Assembly (NCBI GenBank): GCA_040771825.1
Contig: JAXGZG010000001.1
Location: forward strand, 248,001 to 312,000
Length of the DNA: 64,000 nt
Origin: JAXGZG01 sp040771825
Lineage (GTDB): Bacteria > Bacillota > Sulfobacillia > Fermentithermobacillales > Fermentithermobacillaceae
Direction: 5' to 3'
Shown: positions 52,028-60,059 of the stretch, one piece after another
Position numbering within the stretch: the stretch's first letter is position 1
Layout of the letters: every line of letters begins with the position of its first letter
Notes under the pieces: model-generated
Seen by the model: only the letters and a program-made list of their open reading frames with translations
Databases searched by the model: none
What the model was told of the DNA's origin: nothing
Program-made: the position numbers and the translations under genes

Positions 52028-52618
52028 CTGCTGGGTATCTTCTGGAGTTTCTTCAAGATAGGGGCCTTCACTTTCGGTGGTGGTTGGGCGATGATTCCTC
52101 TTATTCGCAAAGAATTGGTCAGCAACAAGAAGTGGATTGATGATTCCGAGTTTGTGGACATGCTAGCCATCGCTCAGAGCGGTCCCGGTCCGGTGGCAAT
52201 CAACACGGCGACCATAACTGGGCTAAAAATAAGGAAACTTCCTGGAGCCATAGTAGCGGTGTTGGGGTCGGCCCTGCCGTCGTTTCTGGTCATATTTGCC
52301 CTTGCCACGGTCTTAGTGAGATTCCGAAGTTCGGGAATTCTAGATGCGGTCTTCAAGGGCATGCGCCCCGCCATATTCGGGCTTTTGGTGAGCGCCACGT
52401 GGCAGGTGGGCAAGAAGTCGGTAAGAAGCCGCAGGGATGTCGTGTTTGCTCTAGTAGGCGCAGGACTAGTGTTTTTCCTCAAACTCAATCCCATCTACGT
52501 TGTGTTGCTGGCGGGCTTGGCCGGGGTCTTATCGGGCCGGATTTCCAGGATGACTCGAAAGGGCCGTACCGATACTGCTGGATCCTCGACTGCAGGATCC
52601 TCAACCAAGGAGCGCTGA
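52028..52618 (+). CDS. chrA: Chromate transporter, first half-size subunit
   Basis: A short-chain ChrA protein; such pairs act together as a membrane anion transporter, of chromate in characterised cases. LLGIFWSFFKIGAFTFGGGW and AMIPLIRKELVSNKKWIDD are the conserved N-terminal block, followed by QSGPGPVAINTAT and three or more hydrophobic helices. No ATG, GTG or TTG precedes the conserved block: the first ATG (52091) would delete it. The coordinate given is the CTG at the start of the conserved block; an ACG at 51968, 8 bp after GGGGG, would give a plausible longer N-terminus. Confidence 0.75.
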   Translation: MLGIFWSFFKIGAFTFGGGWAMIPLIRKELVSNKKWIDDSEFVDMLAIAQSGPGPVAINTATITGLKIRKLPGAIVAVLGSALPSFLVIFALATVLVRFRSSGILDAVFKGMRPAIFGLLVSATWQVGKKSVRSRRDVVFALVGAGLVFFLKLNPIYVVLLAGLAGVLSGRISRMTRKGRTDTAGSSTAGSSTKER

Positions 52619-52624
52619 TTCCCA

Positions 52625-53143
52625 ATGTATCTGGATTTGTTTGCTTCGTTTTTCAAGATAGGAGCTTTCAGTTTTGGCGGCGGGTACGCCATGATTCCCC
52701 TGATCACCAGGGAGGTAGTTGAGATCAAAGGTTGGCTGGCTATGGACGAGTTCATCGACGTCATCGCTATCTCCCAAGGCACTCCAGGCCCCATCGCCAT
52801 AAACGCCGCTACCTACATCGGCCACAAGATGGCCGGGCTGTTTGGTTCTGTGGCAGCTACGGTAGGCGTGGTTATGCCGTCTTTCCTCGTAATGATGATT
52901 CTGGGCACACTATTCCTTAGATTCCGTAAGGTGACGTGGGTTTCGGACATGTTGAGCGGAATCCGCCCAGTGGTGGTGGTGCTTATCGCTTCAGCCGCTT
53001 TCTCGGTTGCATCCTCGTCCATTACGGGAGCGCTTACCGGCATTTCGGCCTTAGCCGTCATCGTTGCCATCACAGTCTTCAACATCGATCCCGTCTTTCT
53101 CCTGGCAGTTTCGGGAGCGTTGGGAGTCTTCTTGTACAGGTAG
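52625..53143 (+). CDS. chrA: Chromate transporter, second half-size subunit
   Basis: 172-aa partner of the preceding gene, with the same architecture: ASFFKIGAFSFGGGYAMIPL at the N-terminus, SQGTPGPIAINAATYIG, and four to five hydrophobic helices to the end. ATG start 6 bp after the first gene, so the two are translated together. Short-chain ChrA pairs have opposite membrane topology in known cases. Substrate in this organism is not established by sequence. Confidence 0.88.
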   Translation: MYLDLFASFFKIGAFSFGGGYAMIPLITREVVEIKGWLAMDEFIDVIAISQGTPGPIAINAATYIGHKMAGLFGSVAATVGVVMPSFLVMMILGTLFLRFRKVTWVSDMLSGIRPVVVVLIASAAFSVASSSITGALTGISALAVIVAITVFNIDPVFLLAVSGALGVFLYR

Positions 53144-53312
53144 TTGCTATCGTGACATCCGGAGAGGCTGGTCTGCTTCTTGCGCGAGGGCCCTAGTCTG
53201 CGTTGGCAAAGAGCGATGATAAGCTCGAAGAGAACCTCTGGCACAAGTTTTGAACGGACTAACGGCAACCGCCGCAGGATGAAGAGCGGAGGGATGGCCA
53301 TCTCCCCCCAAC

Positions 53313-53341
53313 TTGGGCTATTCAGCCAAAACGGTTATAAT
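53313..53341 (+). promoter_or_regulatory. Sigma-A promoter of glycolytic operon
   Basis: TTGGGC (53313-53318), a 17-bp spacer and a perfect TATAAT (53336-53341) lie ~50 bp upstream of gap. No CggR-like operator is obvious. Confidence 0.75.
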
Positions 53342-53392
53342 GTAAAAGGCTGGCACGATTGGCCAAGTACGCTGTAAATTGGAGGCAGCTCA

Positions 53393-54397
53393 ATGGTAAA
53401 GATCGGTGTCAACGGTTTCGGTAGCATCGGGCGGCGGTTTTACCGGGCGGCACAAGGGCAGGAAGAGTTCGAGATAGTAGCCGTCAACGACCTAACGGAT
53501 CCGGGTACCCTCGCGCACCTTCTGAAGTACGACTCCAACTACGGTACCATGCCAGAGGATGTCCATGCGACCAGCGATGGCATCAACATTGGCGGCAAGT
53601 TCGTGAAAGTCGTCGCCGAGAAAGACCCTGCGAAGCTTCCTTGGAAGGATCTCGGGGTCGACATAGTGGTGGAGTCAACCGGACGCTTCACCGACGCACA
53701 GAAGGCGGTCTGGCACATCAATCCAGCGGGTGCCAAGAAAGTCCTCATCTCAGCCCCTGCCAAGGGCGAAGACATCACGGTAGTCATGGGCGTAAACCAC
53801 GGAGATTACGATCCGGCAAAGCACAACATCATCTCAAACGCTTCGTGTACCACTAACGCGCTGGCCCCTGTGGCCATGGTGCTAGATAAGGAATTCGGAA
53901 TAGAAAAGGGTCTCATGACCACCATCCACGCTTACACCAATGACCAAGTGACTTTAGATTTCGCTCACAAGGATCTGCGGCGCGGCAGGGCAGCAGCCCT
54001 CAGCATTATCCCCACTACCACAGGTGCGGCAAAGGCCATCGCTTTGGTGCTGCCCCAGCTTAAGGGGAAACTCAACGGTATGGCCTTCAGAGTGCCTACC
54101 CCCACTGTATCAGTAGTCGATTTGACTCTTAATCTAGCCAAAGAGGCTACCGCTGAGGACATCAACAAGGCTATGGAAGAGTACGCTGCCGGGCCTCTCA
54201 AGGGCATTCTCGGCATCACAAAGGCACCTCTCGTTTCCGTAGACTTCAAGGGCATGAGCGAGTCCACCGTCATTGACGGACTGTCCACGCAGGTGTTGGG
54301 CAATCTCGCCAAGGTAATCGCCTGGTACGATAATGAGTGGGGCTATTCCGTGCGGTTGGTTGATCTGGTGAAATACGTCGTATCCAGGGGCTTATAG
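53393..54397 (+). CDS. gap: Glyceraldehyde-3-phosphate dehydrogenase, type I
   Basis: NAD(P)-dependent glycolytic enzyme. KIGVNGFGSIGRRFYRAA is the nucleotide-binding start, NASCTTNALAPV (~149-160) holds the catalytic Cys, and NEWGYSVRLVDLVKY closes the protein. 334 aa is standard. ATG with GGAGG upstream. First gene of gap-pgk-tpiA-gpmI-eno. No central glycolytic regulator gene precedes it. Confidence 0.96.
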   Translation: MVKIGVNGFGSIGRRFYRAAQGQEEFEIVAVNDLTDPGTLAHLLKYDSNYGTMPEDVHATSDGINIGGKFVKVVAEKDPAKLPWKDLGVDIVVESTGRFTDAQKAVWHINPAGAKKVLISAPAKGEDITVVMGVNHGDYDPAKHNIISNASCTTNALAPVAMVLDKEFGIEKGLMTTIHAYTNDQVTLDFAHKDLRRGRAAALSIIPTTTGAAKAIALVLPQLKGKLNGMAFRVPTPTVSVVDLTLNLAKEATAEDINKAMEEYAAGPLKGILGITKAPLVSVDFKGMSESTVIDGLSTQVLGNLAKVIAWYDNEWGYSVRLVDLVKYVVSRGL

Positions 54398-54547
54398 GCC
54401 TATAGGGAGTCTCGCTATTTGGTCACGGATCTCGTAAAGGTGTGCGGCGTCCTAGACGCTGTGTAAAGGCAGAGTCTGGAACGCCGCATAGAGCCTTCAG
54501 GGATCTCTGGGTTTAGGAGTGACAATGGGAAGGGAGGCGCCCTCAAG

Positions 54548-55729
54548 GTGCCCAAAGCCACTATAGAGAACGTGGATGTGCAGGGCAAACGTTGCCTCGT
54601 ACGGGTCGATTTTAATGTTCCCATCAAAGCAGGCTCAATCCGAGATGACAGCCGCATCAGGGCGGCTTTGCCCACCATAGAATACCTTCGCCGGCACGGG
54701 GCCAAGGTCATCCTCATGTCCCACCTAGGAAGGCCAGGAGGAAAGGTCGTGGAAGACCTTCGCCTTGAGCCCGTAGCCAAGCGGCTCAAGGAACTCCTGA
54801 GAACCGACGTTGCCTACGCAGATGACTGCATTGGCCTCAAGGCCCAATCGCTTGTGGGCGGGATGAAGCCAGGGGACGTGCTGCTTCTGGAGAACCTCAG
54901 GTTCCACTCCGCCGAGGAGAAGAATGACCCGGAGTTCTCCAAAGAGCTTTCGACTCTGGGCGACATCTACGTAAACGATGCCTTCGGCACTGCCCACAGA
55001 GCCCACTCGTCCACAGCCGGGGTTGCCGATTACTTGCCTGCTTATGCCGGGTTACTTATGGAAAAGGAAATCTCTGCTTTAGGGACTCTTCTGGCTCATC
55101 CAGATAGGCCCTTTACGGCCGTTATCGGCGGCGCCAAGGTGTCTGACAAACTAAGCGTTCTATCTAACCTCCTGGAGAAGGTTGACGCCCTCCTTATAGG
55201 CGGCGGGATGGCCAACACGTTTTTGCTTGCCCAAGGACACGGCGTGGGCAAGTCTCTGGCCGAACCTGGGAAGGTGGAAGACGCCAGAGGCATTTTGGAC
55301 AAGGCGGGTCGGCTAGGAAAGACCATCTACCTCCCTGTTGATGTGGTTGTGGCTTCGAAGCCCGAAGTCGGCGTCCCGGTTTCGGTAGTATCCTCGGAAG
55401 CCATACCGGAGGATCTTATGGCTCTCGACATCGGCCCGGAGACCCGCAAGGTTTACTCGGGTGTGGTGGCTAGGTCCAAGACTGTGTTTTGGAACGGTCC
55501 CCTGGGGGTATTCGAGGTGGAGCCGTTCAGAGGAGGCACATTGGAAATGGCTGCCGCCACAGCAGGTGTTCAGGGCTTTACTGTGGTGGGAGGCGGAGAC
55601 TCTCTGTCGGCTATGGAAATGTCGGGGCTCTCCCAAAAGATAAGCCACTTATCTACCGGAGGAGGCGCTTCTTTGGAATTCTTGGAAGGCAAAGCGCTCC
55701 CGGGAGTTGCTTGCTTGAAAGAAGAGTAA
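54548..55729 (+). CDS. pgk: Phosphoglycerate kinase
   Basis: Transfers phosphate from 1,3-bisphosphoglycerate to ADP. Substrate loop RCLVRVDFNVPIKAGSIRDD, SHLGRPGG, NDAFGTAHRAHSST, GGAKVSDKLSVLSNLL and the nucleotide site GGGDSLSAMEMSG are intact; 393 aa is normal. GTG start after GGGAAGGAGG. Second gene of the glycolytic operon, 150 bp after gap. Confidence 0.96.
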   Translation: MPKATIENVDVQGKRCLVRVDFNVPIKAGSIRDDSRIRAALPTIEYLRRHGAKVILMSHLGRPGGKVVEDLRLEPVAKRLKELLRTDVAYADDCIGLKAQSLVGGMKPGDVLLLENLRFHSAEEKNDPEFSKELSTLGDIYVNDAFGTAHRAHSSTAGVADYLPAYAGLLMEKEISALGTLLAHPDRPFTAVIGGAKVSDKLSVLSNLLEKVDALLIGGGMANTFLLAQGHGVGKSLAEPGKVEDARGILDKAGRLGKTIYLPVDVVVASKPEVGVPVSVVSSEAIPEDLMALDIGPETRKVYSGVVARSKTVFWNGPLGVFEVEPFRGGTLEMAAATAGVQGFTVVGGGDSLSAMEMSGLSQKISHLSTGGGASLEFLEGKALPGVACLKEE

Positions 55730-55833
55730 ACACAAATACACCCGTAGGGCCGCCGGGCCGGGTTATGTATAAGTTGCCGGCAGGCGAACTGTCGGTCCTT
55801 CCTGGCGGCCCCTCGGTTCTAAGGAGATGCTTT

Positions 55834-56604
55834 ATGCGCGTTCCACTATTGGCGGCCAACTGGAAGATGAACAAGACCGTGGGCGAGACACTAGAGTACG
55901 CCGGAGTTTTCGCCGGACTCATGGAAGACATGGGGGACTCTCTTAGAGCTGAAGTGCTGGTCTGTCCGCCCTTTACCTCACTTCCGGCGCTGTGTTCGGT
56001 GTTTTCCCACGGAGACATACGAGTTGGCGCCCAAAACGTGTTTTGGGCACCAAAAGGTGCGTTTACAGGCGAGATTTCCGCTCCCATGCTAAAGGACCTG
56101 GGATGCTCATATGCAATTGTGGGTCACTCCGAGAGGAGGCACATCCTCGGCGAGACCGATGACATGGTACGGCAAAAGGTAAGGGCCGTCTTGGATGCCG
56201 GCCTGCGACCGGTCATGTGCGTTGGGGAGACTCTGGAGGAGAGGGAAGCGGGTTCAGCTTTTGCAGTGTGCGATGTCATGGTTCAAGAGGGACTCAAGGA
56301 TGTCAAAGCCGAGGAAATGGCTGGGGTGGTCATTGCTTACGAGCCGGTGTGGGCCATCGGAACCGGCAAAGAAGCCAAGCCTGACGACGCGGAAGAGGTC
56401 ATCGCCCATATTCGGGCCACTGTGAAGCGTCTTTTTGGGGAAGTCTCAGATGAAGTCAGGATTCTGTACGGCGGCAGCGTGAAGTCGTCAAACATCCGTG
56501 GTTTCATGACTCGGGGGACCATCGATGGCGCCTTGGTGGGAGGGGCGGGACTCGATCCTGTGGAGTTTGCCAGGATAGTCCAGGAAGCCATAAAGGCAAG
56601 GTAG
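55834..56604 (+). CDS. tpiA: Triosephosphate isomerase
   Basis: TIM-barrel isomerase of DHAP and GAP. AANWKMNKTVGETLEY (catalytic Lys), VGHSERRHILGE (His ~97), AYEPVWAIGTGKEA (catalytic Glu ~170) and YGGSVKSSNIRGF are present. The ATG at 55834 has AAGGAG at 55821-55826 and gives the standard 256 aa; the reading frame stays open far upstream through pgk, but that part is not tpiA. Third gene of the operon. Confidence 0.96.
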   Translation: MRVPLLAANWKMNKTVGETLEYAGVFAGLMEDMGDSLRAEVLVCPPFTSLPALCSVFSHGDIRVGAQNVFWAPKGAFTGEISAPMLKDLGCSYAIVGHSERRHILGETDDMVRQKVRAVLDAGLRPVMCVGETLEEREAGSAFAVCDVMVQEGLKDVKAEEMAGVVIAYEPVWAIGTGKEAKPDDAEEVIAHIRATVKRLFGEVSDEVRILYGGSVKSSNIRGFMTRGTIDGALVGGAGLDPVEFARIVQEAIKAR

Positions 56605-56649
56605 GCAGCGTGAGAAACCTCGAGTATTGGCGTCAAGGAGTGGATATCC

Positions 56650-58170
56650 ACGAAGAAAAGGCCAATAGCGCTGGTTATATTGGACGGGTGGGGAGTCTCT
56701 CCCAAGGGCCCCAACACCGTTACAGAGGCGCGCATACCTAATTTCCGCAGACTTCTGAACCAGTATCCCAATTCTACGCTAGACGCCTCAGGTGAAGCGG
56801 TTGGGTTGATGCCCGGCCAGATGGGGGATTCAAACGTAGGCCACCTGAACATAGGAGCGGGCCGCATTGTCTACCAGGACGTTGTGCGCATATCTAGGGA
56901 CATAGCCGGCGGTGAGTTCTTCCGCAATCCCGCTCTTGTAAGGGCCACGGACAACGCCGTGGGCAAAGCCTTGCACCTCATGGGCCTTCTATCAGACGGC
57001 GGTGTTCACAGCCTCGAAACCCACTTGTACGCGCTTTTGCAGATTGCCAAAGACCGCGGCGTTGAGCATGTCTTTGTTCACGCCTTTCTCGACGGCAGAG
57101 ACGTTCCCCCGACTTCTGCGGCCACCTACCTTGAGCGCCTTGAAGCCAAGATGACCGAGATTGGCGTGGGCAGAATCGCCTCCATCACCGGGCGTTACTA
57201 CGGCATGGATAGAGACAGAAGGTGGGACCGCCTAGAAAAGGCATACCGAATGCTGACTCTGGGGGAGGGCGTTCAAGCCCAGAACTGGAAAGAGGCGCTA
57301 GAGCGGTCGTACCGAAGGGGCGAAACCGACGAGTTTGTCCTTCCAACTAGGCTATCGTCCCAAGACTTCCGACCCATGAAGACGGGCGATTCGGTCATCT
57401 TTTTCAACTACAGAGCCGACCGGGCAAGGGAGATTACTCATGCCTTGCTTGACGATGTTTTCCAGGCATTTCCCAGAGGATCCAAGATAGGTGTGCATTA
57501 TTGCGGGATGATGAGGTACGAAGAGGGAATTCCCGGAGACTATGCCTATGACCCGCTTACCCTAGAGAACACCTTGGGGGAGGTTGTCTCCAAGGCGGGG
57601 CTCACTCAGCTTCGCATTGCCGAGACCGAGAAGTACGCCCACGTAACTTTCTTCTTCAACGGAAAGAAAGATGACCCGTTTCCAGGTGAGGACCGCATTC
57701 TGATTCCTTCACCCAAAGACGTGGCAACATACGATCAGAAACCAGAGATGAGCGCGGTACCTGTGACGGATGCCGCAATTGGTGAAGTGCGGAAAGGCAA
57801 ATACGATTTGGTGGTCCTGAACTACGCTAACCCGGACATGGTGGGTCATACGGGAGTGTTTTCCGCTGCCGTGCGGGCTCTGGGAGTTGTGGATGGGTGT
57901 CTGGCTCGATTCCTAGATGCGGTGTTGGCCCAAGGCGGAGCGGCCTTGGTCATCGCCGATCACGGTAATGTAGAAGACCTTGATTCATCCAAAGCGGGTG
58001 CCCACACCTATCACTCACATAACCCGGTACCCTGCATTTTGGTAGGAGGGGAGCCAGGCCAGAAGGTGCGGCCGGGTCTCTTGGCCGATGTGGCGCCCAC
58101 TGTTCTCGATCTTATGGGCGTGCCCAAGCCGCCCGAGATGGATAGGGATAGTCTCATTATGACGGAATGA
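56650..58170 (+). CDS. gpmI: 2,3-bisphosphoglycerate-independent phosphoglycerate mutase
   Basis: Mn-dependent interconversion of 3- and 2-phosphoglycerate. MGDSNVGHLNIGAGR (~58-72) carries the phosphoserine nucleophile; DGRDVPPTSA, YRADRAREIT and IADHGNVED supply metal ligands. The conserved first strand KKRPIALVILDGWG begins at nt 56653, but no ATG, GTG or TTG lies in frame between the upstream stop (56611) and that strand. An ACG at 56650, 9 bp after AAGGAG, sits exactly where the family Met is expected; ATA 56644 is another choice. A TTG at 56680 would remove the strand. Either a start codon was mutated or a rare codon is used. Confidence 0.9.
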   Translation, partial: TKKRPIALVILDGWGVSPKGPNTVTEARIPNFRRLLNQYPNSTLDASGEAVGLMPGQMGDSNVGHLNIGAGRIVYQDVVRISRDIAGGEFFRNPALVRATDNAVGKALHLMGLLSDGGVHSLETHLYALLQIAKDRGVEHVFVHAFLDGRDVPPTSAATYLERLEAKMTEIGVGRIASITGRYYGMDRDRRWDRLEKAYRMLTLGEGVQAQNWKEALERSYRRGETDEFVLPTRLSSQDFRPMKTGDSVIFFNYRADRAREITHALLDDVFQAFPRGSKIGVHYCGMMRYEEGIPGDYAYDPLTLENTLGEVVSKAGLTQLRIAETEKYAHVTFFFNGKKDDPFPGEDRILIPSPKDVATYDQKPEMSAVPVTDAAIGEVRKGKYDLVVLNYANPDMVGHTGVFSAAVRALGVVDGCLARFLDAVLAQGGAALVIADHGNVEDLDSSKAGAHTYHSHNPVPCILVGGEPGQKVRPGLLADVAPTVLDLMGVPKPPEMDRDSLIMTE

Positions 58171-58185
58171 CGGAGGGTGATTTCC

Positions 58186-59469
58186 ATGGCTGAAATCATT
58201 GACATAAAGGCTAGGCAGATTCTGGATTCCCGAGGAAACCCCACATTGGAGGCGGACGTATTCCTGGCCGACGGCTCTTTCGGGCGCGGCATGGTGCCGT
58301 CGGGCGCCTCCACCGGGACCTACGAGGCGCTAGAACTGCGCGACAAGGAGCAGGCCTTTGGCGGAAAGAGCGTCCGCAAGGCCATCTCCAATGTAGTCGA
58401 GCTGATTGCCCCTGAAGTTATTGGCATGGATGCAGCGGACCAAGCCGGAATTGACAAGGCCATGATCGCCTTGGACGGAACTCCCAACAAGACCAAACTT
58501 GGGGCTAACGCCACCTTGGCGGTATCTATGGGAGTAGCCGTGGCTTCGGCCCAGTCCACAGGGCAGCCGTTGTACCGCTACGTGGGCGGGCTGACCGCTA
58601 GGACGCTTCCTGTCCCATTCATGAACGTGATGAATGGCGGGAAGCACGCGGACAACAACGTGGATATTCAAGAGTTCATGATAGTGCCTGCCGGCGCCGC
58701 CAAGTTTGTGGACGCTGTCCAGATGACTGCCGAAGTGTACCAGGCTCTCAAAGCGGTCCTCAAGTCAAAGGGCTTAGCCACGGCTGTGGGCGATGAGGGC
58801 GGCTTTGCTCCCGACCTGAAGTCCAACGAAGAGGCCTTAGAGTTCCTGACCACAGGCATCAAGAAGGCGGGATACATACCCGGTAGAGACTGCTTCCTGG
58901 CCATTGATGCAGCGGCGTCTGAGTTCTACAAAGACGGCAAGTATGTTCTGGCCGGTGAGAACTGGAGCGGGGACGCAGGTGAATTAGTAGAGAAGTACGG
59001 CCAGTGGGCCAAGGCGTACCCCATCATTTCCATCGAGGACGGGCTGGCCGAAGACGATTGGGAGGGCTGGGTTCTCCTGACCAAGGCTATAGGCGACAAA
59101 GTGCAGATAATCGGCGACGACCTCTTTGTCACTCAAAGGGCGAGGATCGAGAAAGGTATCGACATTGGGGCAGCCAACTCGGTGCTCATCAAGCTCAATC
59201 AGGTCGGTACGGTCACCGAGACTTTGGAGGCCATTGAGACTGCTCGGCTAGCGGGGTATCGCTGGCTGGTATCCCACCGCTCAGGCGAGACGGAGGATTC
59301 GTTTATCGCCGACTTTTCGGTGGGGTGCAGCAGCGGCCAGATCAAGACTGGGGCCCCTGCCCGCAGCGAGAGAGTGGCCAAGTACAACCAGCTCATCAGG
59401 ATCGAGGAAGAACTGGGTGCCGGGGCGGCTTACGGTTCCCAGACTGTTCTTGCAGGGAGAGTCTTGTAG
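58186..59469 (+). CDS. eno: Enolase
   Basis: Converts 2-phosphoglycerate to PEP. IKARQILDSRGNPTLEADVF, GASTGTYEALELRD, NVMNGGKHADNNVDIQEFM, the metal ligands in AIDAAASEFY, SIEDGLAEDDW and GDDLFVTQ, and the catalytic WLVSHRSGETED are all present. 427 aa from the ATG at 58186, which has GGAGGGTG upstream. Last gene of the glycolytic operon. Confidence 0.97.
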   Translation: MAEIIDIKARQILDSRGNPTLEADVFLADGSFGRGMVPSGASTGTYEALELRDKEQAFGGKSVRKAISNVVELIAPEVIGMDAADQAGIDKAMIALDGTPNKTKLGANATLAVSMGVAVASAQSTGQPLYRYVGGLTARTLPVPFMNVMNGGKHADNNVDIQEFMIVPAGAAKFVDAVQMTAEVYQALKAVLKSKGLATAVGDEGGFAPDLKSNEEALEFLTTGIKKAGYIPGRDCFLAIDAAASEFYKDGKYVLAGENWSGDAGELVEKYGQWAKAYPIISIEDGLAEDDWEGWVLLTKAIGDKVQIIGDDLFVTQRARIEKGIDIGAANSVLIKLNQVGTVTETLEAIETARLAGYRWLVSHRSGETEDSFIADFSVGCSSGQIKTGAPARSERVAKYNQLIRIEEELGAGAAYGSQTVLAGRVL

Positions 59470-59526
59470 CAGGTGATTCTCACCTATACTGACCACGTTA
59501 TTGGGACTCATGTTTTGTGACAGTGT

Positions 59527-59637
59527 AAGGGTCCTGACATGTCCGGCGTCTTCCGAGGATTGGATTCGCTGCTGGAGAATTGACTTGTCCCAGCATGCAT
59601 GTGTCGGAGCATGCATGTGGACGTCAGGACCCTTTTT
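59527..59637 (+). ncRNA. Structured RNA element with terminator-like end before secG
   Basis: A long-range stem pairs AAGGGTCCTGAC-(AT)-GTCC (59527-59544) with GGAC-GTCAGGACCCTT (59619-59634), 16 pairs with a 2-nt bulge, followed by a T-run (59633-59637). Inside, CTGG/CCAG (59572-59575 with 59590-59593) and CATGCATG-N8-CATGCATG (59594-59617) form further helices, giving a branched fold. It lies between eno and secG. It could be a plain terminator, a cis-regulatory leader of secG or a small RNA; I do not recognise a known riboswitch. Confidence 0.45.
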
Positions 59638-59681
59638 GGTTTAGAATCTCTCCAGTAGGCGTTTGGAAAGAGGAGTGACTT

Positions 59682-59927
59682 TTGTTGCTGATAGCCGTCA
59701 GGATCGTCCACTGGGTAATCACCATTGGTCTTATCGTCGTCGTGATCATGCAGCCCGAACGCAATGCAGGGTTTGGCAGCATGATGGGAGGCACCGCCGA
59801 AGGCATCATGGGGCGAAGGCGAAAAGGTATAGATGCATTGTTGGGCAAACTCACTGTCTACCTGGCGGTGGGGTTTGTGCTGAGCACCATAGCTCTTACC
59901 ATGCTGCGAAGAGGAGCGGCAGGGTAG
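59682..59927 (+). CDS. secG: Protein translocase subunit SecG
   Basis: Small integral subunit of the SecYEG channel: two transmembrane helices (~3-21 and ~58-75) joined by a Gly/Met-rich cytoplasmic loop with FGSMMGGTAEGIMG. 81 aa is typical. TTG start after AAGAGGAGTG. As in many Firmicutes it follows eno; the usual next gene, rnr, is not here. Confidence 0.9.
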   Translation: MLLIAVRIVHWVITIGLIVVVIMQPERNAGFGSMMGGTAEGIMGRRRKGIDALLGKLTVYLAVGFVLSTIALTMLRRGAAG

Positions 59928-60059
59928 TTCGCAGAAATGGTCGGTCGTTAATGGTATTCGTCGGTATGTTGGGAGGCTAGCCTTCTTCACTTTGAGTTTA
60001 CGGGCCGTGTGAGTTGGACACATTGACCATGTACCCGCTTAGTGAAAGGGGCTTTTTGC

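Noticed and set aside
55489..55833. 115-codon N-terminal extension of tpiA
   Set aside because: The open frame runs back through pgk, but the family start and ribosome-binding site are at 55834.
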